Source of the DNA: Solanum dulcamara
Lineage: Eukaryota; Streptophyta; Magnoliopsida; Solanales; Solanaceae
Direction of reading: 5' to 3'
NCBI RefSeq assembly: GCF_947179165.1
Contig: NC_077238.1
Span: 44,219,793 to 44,283,792 of the forward strand
Length of the DNA stretch: 64,000 bases
The notes beneath the pieces were generated by a model. It saw nothing but the letters and a program-made list of their open reading frames with translations, was not told the origin of the DNA and did not search any database. The position numbers and the translations under genes are program-made. This document shows, piece by piece, positions 59,406 to 64,000 of this stretch (position 1 is its first letter; each line of letters begins with the position of its first letter).

Positions 59406-60289
59406 TCATTGAGTCCCTCACTAAAGGGACGGATACATTCTGTAGGCATGCATGTGGAAATATAGTGACACACTTATAGCACCAAGTCCCATAGTGGGCC
59501 AGGTATGGTATGTAAGGAAGGTATATATGCCCTCATGTCATAAGATGCAGGTAGAGAAATTCATTAACTGTTATATTTGTTTCCTGCATCCCTACTTCAG
59601 TTGTCAGCTCAGTTATGTATTGTTATGCTTTATATACTCAGTACATATATCGTACTGACCCCTCGTTCTTCAGGGGGCTGCGTTTCATGCCTACAAATAT
59701 AGATGTTCAGTTTGGAGATCCGCCAGCTTAGGGTTTCCACTCAGCGATATTGGGAGCGCTCCACTATTCCAGAGCGTAACTTTTGATACTAGTCATGTAA
59801 TATGTATGTATTTAATTGTCCAGGGGTACGGCGGGGGCCCTGTCCTGCCATATGTTGTTGTTACTATTCTTAGAGGTCTGTACATATATGTATATGTGGG
59901 TTGTTTATAAGTTTATTTCGACTGTGCCTATACGGCAGGTTGTAACCGTTTTTATGTTATGGTAGCCTCGTCGGCTTGCGTGCCCTTTCATGATATGATA
60001 CGAATGAAAGAGGCTATATGTACATGAAAAAGTTTTCAACTATTGAGGCTTTTGGGTATAGTGTCACATCACACACGGTTCAACTTCAGTATAGTTGATA
60101 GATACGCATATGAGGGGTCCATGTTGGACCCCAGTCGCGGCCTACGAGGTTGGGTCGTGACAAAAACATAAATACGAACCTTGAATTCTTAAAACGTTAT
60201 ATACCAAATAATTTTTTAATTTATCAAGCACTCTTTATCTAATCATGAAGGTAGGAGTTAATTAGTAATTTCAAAAAGTCGGGGTATTG

Positions 60290-60305
60290 CCTTCTTCCCC
60301 CTAGA
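60290..60305 (-). promoter_or_regulatory. Polypurine tract of family E element
   Basis: The minus strand reads TAGGGGGAAGAAGG before the LTR start. It is preceded by CATTCGAGGACGAACG, the common 3' end of gypsy coding regions in Solanaceae. Confidence 0.65.
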
Positions 60306-60552
60306 AACGTTCGTCCTCGAATGGAAAAAAAACTGAGTCAGGCGGTTAAGTTCTTAAGAGTTGCCAAATTTTTGGCAGATTTTTGGATGTAAACATGATT
60401 ATTTAGGAACTTGAAATGTTGAAATTCCAACCTAGGCATTTCACAGGACGACATAAACAACTTAGCAACATAACTCCGCAATAATAGTGCGAGTAAAATA
60501 CAACAACAACAACCATAATATTCAGAAATAATATAAACACCAAATAGGTTTC

Positions 60553-61710
60553 TTACCTTACTGCACTACTATAAACTGACACGCCCTCACCATGGGGTAT
60601 GAATATGTTAGGATATTTGGACCTCATTCCATCTTCAACTTCCCAGGTCACCTCTTCTCTATTCTTGTTTCTCCACAATACTTTAATCGAAGCTACATCT
60701 TTGGTCCTCAATTTTCGGATATGTTGATCTAATATGGAAACTAGAGTTTCCTCGTAGGACAACTCCTCTTTGATCTGAACATCCTCAATAGGGAAAACCT
60801 AAGGGTCCCCTATGCACTTTCGTAGCATCGATACACGAAATATTAGATGAACAAATTCTAGGCCCAAAGGTAGTTCTAACTCATAAGCCACCCGTTCTAT
60901 CCTCCGAAGGTCCAGTATGGCCCAGTAAATCTAAGACAAAGCTTTCTATTTTTGCAAAATCTCATAATATCCTTCATCGGTGAGACTTTCAAGAATACCC
61001 AGTCATTGACACAAAACTTTAAGTCCCTTAGCCACACATATGATTATGACTTCTATCATCTTGGAGATGTCAACAACCGCTCCCGAATAAGCTTAACCTG
61101 CTCCACTATCTATTGTACTAAGTCTGGTCCAATCAACCCTAACTCACCTACCTCGAACCATCCAATAAGGGATCACATTTTCGTCCATACAAAGCCTCAC
61201 AATGTGGCATCTTGATGCTGAAATAATAACAATTATTATATTCAAACCCAATAAGAGGTAAGTGGTCATCCCAACTTCCCTTGAAGTCTAGCATACATGC
61301 TCGTAACATATCCTCGAGCATCTGAATTGTGCATTCAACCTGGCCATCTGTTTGAGGGTGAAAGGCTGTACTAAGATTAATTTGTGTCGTAGTCCTTTCT
61401 GGAAATACTTCCTAAAGTTAGAAGTAAATTTTACTCCTCTATTAGAGATAATAGATATTGGGACACAGTACAACATAACAATCTCTCTAATATAAAGCCT
61501 TGCATAGTATTCTACTATAAATGTAGTCCTGACTAGTATGAAGTAAGCTAATTTTGTTAGACTATTGATAATTATACAAAATGTAATCAAACTTACAATG
61601 TGACTAGGGTAAGCTGTAATAAAATCCATATTAATTTCTTCCCTATAATATCCCTCAAAATGCTTGCAAGTGCCTTAAGAATGCCTTGGGAATAGGCCTC
61701 TGATGTAATG
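60553..61710 (-). pseudogene. Family E integrase and chromodomain remnant
   Basis: The chromodomain in 60553-60762 is well kept: ILDQHIRKLRTKDVASIKV, WRNKNREEVTWEVEDGM and KYPNIF. Upstream, decayed integrase C-terminal sequence covers 60780-61200. The core is in 61288-61629: MDFITAYP has the first Asp, and SIISNRGVKFTS has Asn where the second catalytic Asp belongs. A further frame to about 61710 gives RPIPKAFLRHLQAF. Homology stops where the next LTR starts, so everything upstream of the integrase core is lost. Confidence 0.8.
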
Positions 61711-61711
61711 T

Positions 61712-63757
61712 GTTATTCTTAGTTTTTTTTGGAAAATTCAAGTTTGGAATATCGATCAGGGGGTCAAAACCAGCACAAAAATAGTCTCGGTGGATTTTTA
61801 GGACCCATAGATCAAAAGATAGATTTCTCAAAGAAAATGCGCAAACCAGAAAGGTGCACGACAAATCCACATCGCGGACTTACTCGCCTCTGTGTTGCAA
61901 ACCTGGTGATGGTTTTCTGGCCGAATTTAGTTTTTAGCAAGGGCACTTTAGACTTTTTCCTAATTGTTAGCTAATGAACCTAGACATTTTTAGGACCTAA
62001 TTAAGCTCCATAAATGAACATAAACCTCTAATTCTATTCATTCTTCTACAATTCACCTACTCAAATATTTTTCTTTCTACAAAAGACTCTTAATCGCTCT
62101 ATTGAAGACTTCAAGTTAATTCACTCAAGGTGTCCATCAAAACTCTCAAGTTCTTCCAGATTATTTGATTTTCTCACTTAAGGTATGTGGGTATTGATTC
62201 ATGGATTCTTTCATCCATGAAGCCTAACCAATTTCTCAAGGTTTTCTATCAAATTAAAGTATGGTATTTTATGGGTTTTATGATCTTTATTCCTATTGCA
62301 TGAATTATGATTCAAAGTATGATCATGAGTCTATTTTGATATAAATCGATGGTTATTGCATTAAATTGAAGAGTTTTTCCATGAATTCTCCTATTGACCT
62401 CTAGGGTTCATGATGTAAATTGTGAGTATTTTGAATTATACTTCCAAGGAGTATTATCTATATTAATTATTTATGGGCTGATATAAAGTTTATGATCATG
62501 TATGTTTTCAAGTCAATTACATAATTTTCAAAGTCAATTGCTTATGCAATTGAGTTCTACTCTAAGTTCAAGGTATGAATTTCATGCAAGTTATGAAATA
62601 AGGTGACTTAGGATCATATGTAGTGACCTAAGGCCTAAAAGGTGACTTAGGTCCATATGTGGCGACCTAAGGCCAAAAAGGTGACTTAGGACCCTATGTG
62701 GTGACCTAAGGCCTAATGATATGAATTATGCAAATATAATTGTAATGATGAAAGGACAATTCTCACATTACAAGTATGTTATGAAAATGAGCCACTTTAT
62801 GATTTCAAACCTATGATCATGACTATGATATATGTAATGATGATTTCTATGCTATGCATGTATTCTGTGGGATTTGACTTAGTACCTAGTGGACTTGAGG
62901 TGGGGGCCCTACCAAAAGCCTTAGTAGCAGCCTTATCTCACATAAACTACGTGCCACCATAGGTTGCCTTCATGGCCTAGCTATTGGATCCACATATAAC
63001 ATATGTATGACCCGCCTAGCAGGATAGAGTCTACCTTGGCAAGTAGATTCCCCTTTTTCTTCATTGTATGAGGAGACAACGTGATTTCATGTTATAGCTC
63101 ACATGATCTTATTGTCGGTTATGGTTCCTATCCCACATAGGTATGATCTCTTATGTATGTTGTGATATTAAATTATGCTTTTTAAATGCTTTGGTCAATA
63201 TGATTTTCTCATGACTTTACGTACCTCATCTTATCATGTGATTTACTTGACCATTGCATTCCATGATTTACATTACATGTCACGCCGTCATACTTAGTAC
63301 ATTCCAACATACTAATACATACAAACATACTAATACATACTTTTGCCTACATTGTCTCATAATGTAGGGGTCGAGGTTGAAGATCATACTCATCTACGTG
63401 GCTAGTTAAGCTTTTCTATCCAGCGATATTAGTGGTGAATCTTCATTTATCGGGTACTAGTTATCTAGTTAGTTATTATTTTCAAAAACCTTTGATATGT
63501 TTCATATTTAGGGTGAGCTAGGGACATGTCTTATCCCCCACCCATATTCATGAGTAGAAGCATTTAGTTGGACAAATGTTTTGAGTTTATGTTGTCATGT
63601 GACGTTCTTAAATTTCTATTCATAGTTTAGACTCTCTTATGGTGTTTCCACTTTTGCTTTACCTTATGTATGCTTATGATATGTACAAGAGGCTTGGTTG
63701 GATCCCTTTGAGGTTTCAATCATCGTGTTATGCTAAGCACTAGGTCGGATCGTGACA
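61712..63757 (+). repeat. 5' LTR of a gypsy element at the right edge (family A-like)
   Basis: It ends TCGGATCGTGACA at 63757. Its right half is related, in inverse orientation, to the family A-like LTR at 11487-13307, for example CTTGGCAAGTAG and CTATCCCACA. The left end is an estimate, placed where family E coding sequence stops. It contains a 39 bp x3 tandem repeat. An open frame at 61729-61974 has no recognised domain. Confidence 0.65.
62602..62718 (+). repeat. 39 bp tandem repeat, three units
   Basis: Units start at 62602, 62641 and 62680. Each reads GGTGACTTAGG, CATATGTGG, TGACCTAAGGCC. Within a unit, GACTTAGG and CCTAAGG are near inverses, so each unit can form a small hairpin. Confidence 0.9.
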
Positions 63758-63759
63758 AA

Positions 63760-63773
63760 CTTGTATCAAAGCA
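63760..63773 (+). promoter_or_regulatory. Decayed primer-binding site
   Basis: CTTGTATCAAAGCA follows the LTR end after two bases. It differs from the initiator tRNA-Met complement (TTGGTATCAGAGCA) at two or three positions, so priming may be weak. Confidence 0.6.
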
Positions 63774-63976
63774 CAAGGATTTTTTAAATGTCCTAGGGTG
63801 TCCAATATGCCGCATCAAGTAGATTCTTATTCATGGGTGTGAAGTGCGCCACACTTATGAGAAGGAGGATATGAAGTATTTTAGGAATTCTCACTTCTTT
63901 AATAATCCACATCGTGCTATAGAGTTTACTGTAAGACTTCTTTACCCTAATAGTCTTTTTTGCGATTTTCAGAAAG

Positions 63977-64000
63977 ATGGCTCCAAGAAGACAACTATTT
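63977..64000 (+). CDS. Start of a gypsy gag reading frame, cut by the window end
   Basis: ATG at 63977 opens MAPRRQLF and runs off the edge. A short basic start after a ~220 bp leader behind the primer-binding site is typical of plant gypsy gag (compare MPRGR in family B and MPLRQ in family A). Whether the frame stays open cannot be seen. Confidence 0.45.

Larger units (their letters stand above)
56811..60162 (+). mobile_element. Family D solo LTR (3352 bp)
   Basis: It starts TGTTACATCCCG and ends TTGGGTCGTGACA, with AAAAC on both sides (56806-56810 and 60163-60167). No primer-binding site, polypurine tract or coding region is attached, so the internal part was lost by recombination between two LTRs. 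It carries a promoter-like region with G-boxes and a TATA box, and a 35/49 bp tandem array. Short open frames (57708-58066 and 59048-59421) are translations of LTR sequence. Confidence 0.85.
54679..60289 (-). repeat. Family E gypsy 3' LTR, split by a solo LTR
   Basis: The pieces are about 54679-56810 and 60163-60289, roughly 2.25 kb together. The right end reads GTCGGGGTATTG, a decayed minus-strand LTR start, next to a polypurine tract at 60290-60305. The left end, near TTTTTCACACCCC, is a decayed TGTCACACCCC and is approximate. It holds a block (about 55550-55800) with CATAGCCCC-like words repeated at irregular spacing. Confidence 0.6.

Noticed and set aside
59048..59421. Minus-strand open frames with a repeated MPGPSWDAVN-like peptide, resembling a repetitive protein
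   Set aside because: They are translations of the 35/49 bp tandem array inside a solo LTR. There is no start context, domain or splice support.

Overview
This is nuclear plant DNA, almost certainly from a member of the Solanaceae; I cannot settle the genus. The evidence is a spliced plant gene with canonical GT-AG introns, primer-binding sites matching initiator tRNA-Met, an RTE-type LINE with the (TTG)n tail typical of Solanaceae, and several chromovirus-type Ty3/gypsy LTR families whose ends read TGTCACGACC...GTCGTGACA. The window holds one apparently intact host gene. Nearly everything else is transposable-element sequence, much of it nested. All junctions below were read by eye, and no percent identities were calculated.

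Left part (1-13312). A Ty1/copia remnant has lost its reverse transcriptase region but keeps a 3' LTR (1-2480). After it come a ~133 bp x4 tandem array (2602-3125), a 390 bp Tourist-like MITE with TTA duplications (3380-3769) and an (AT)n tract. From 4408 to 13307 lies an 8.9 kb nest of LTRs. A family A LTR (TSD TAAAC) was split by a Tat-like LTR (TSD CTAAG). That LTR was split by a third LTR unit (TSD TTTAA). The third holds a family D gypsy 3' end and a 5S rRNA-like sequence. The whole nest sits 411 bp upstream of the start codon of the host gene.

Host gene (13719-17860, + strand). Ten coding exons join without a frame break into a 582-residue plastidic glucose-6-phosphate dehydrogenase of the P2 type. 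It has a transit peptide, the NADP-binding motif, the RIDHYLGKE active site and the two thioredoxin-regulated cysteines. Its product would supply NADPH from the oxidative pentose phosphate pathway inside plastids. A SINE 3' end lies in intron 3. Downstream are a poly(A) signal, a MITE fragment and a 5'-truncated RTE LINE (18630-21002).

Right part (21012-64000). A family A gypsy element (21604-29200, TSD ATTAC/ATTAT) has a deletion running from its integrase into its 3' LTR. A family G gag fragment and 5' LTR follow (29400-54559). The G LTR was broken by a family B chromovirus (32542-54332). The 5' LTR of B was broken in turn by a 701 bp palindromic Mutator-like MITE (40473-41173) and by an 11.5 kb Del/Tekay-like element (41646-53193, TSD ACCAA). 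Next is a family E 3' LTR holding a 3.35 kb family D solo LTR (56811-60162, TSD AAAAC), then the integrase and chromodomain end of E. At the right edge are the 5' LTR, primer-binding site and first gag codons of another gypsy element. All retroelement coding regions seen here carry stops or frameshifts, so none looks autonomous.

I found no novel protein system. The most informative signals are the nesting order, the LTR islands on both sides of the G6PDH gene, and odd structures inside LTRs: a duplication in one LTR only, palindrome clusters, a G-box promoter, tandem arrays and the nested foldback.
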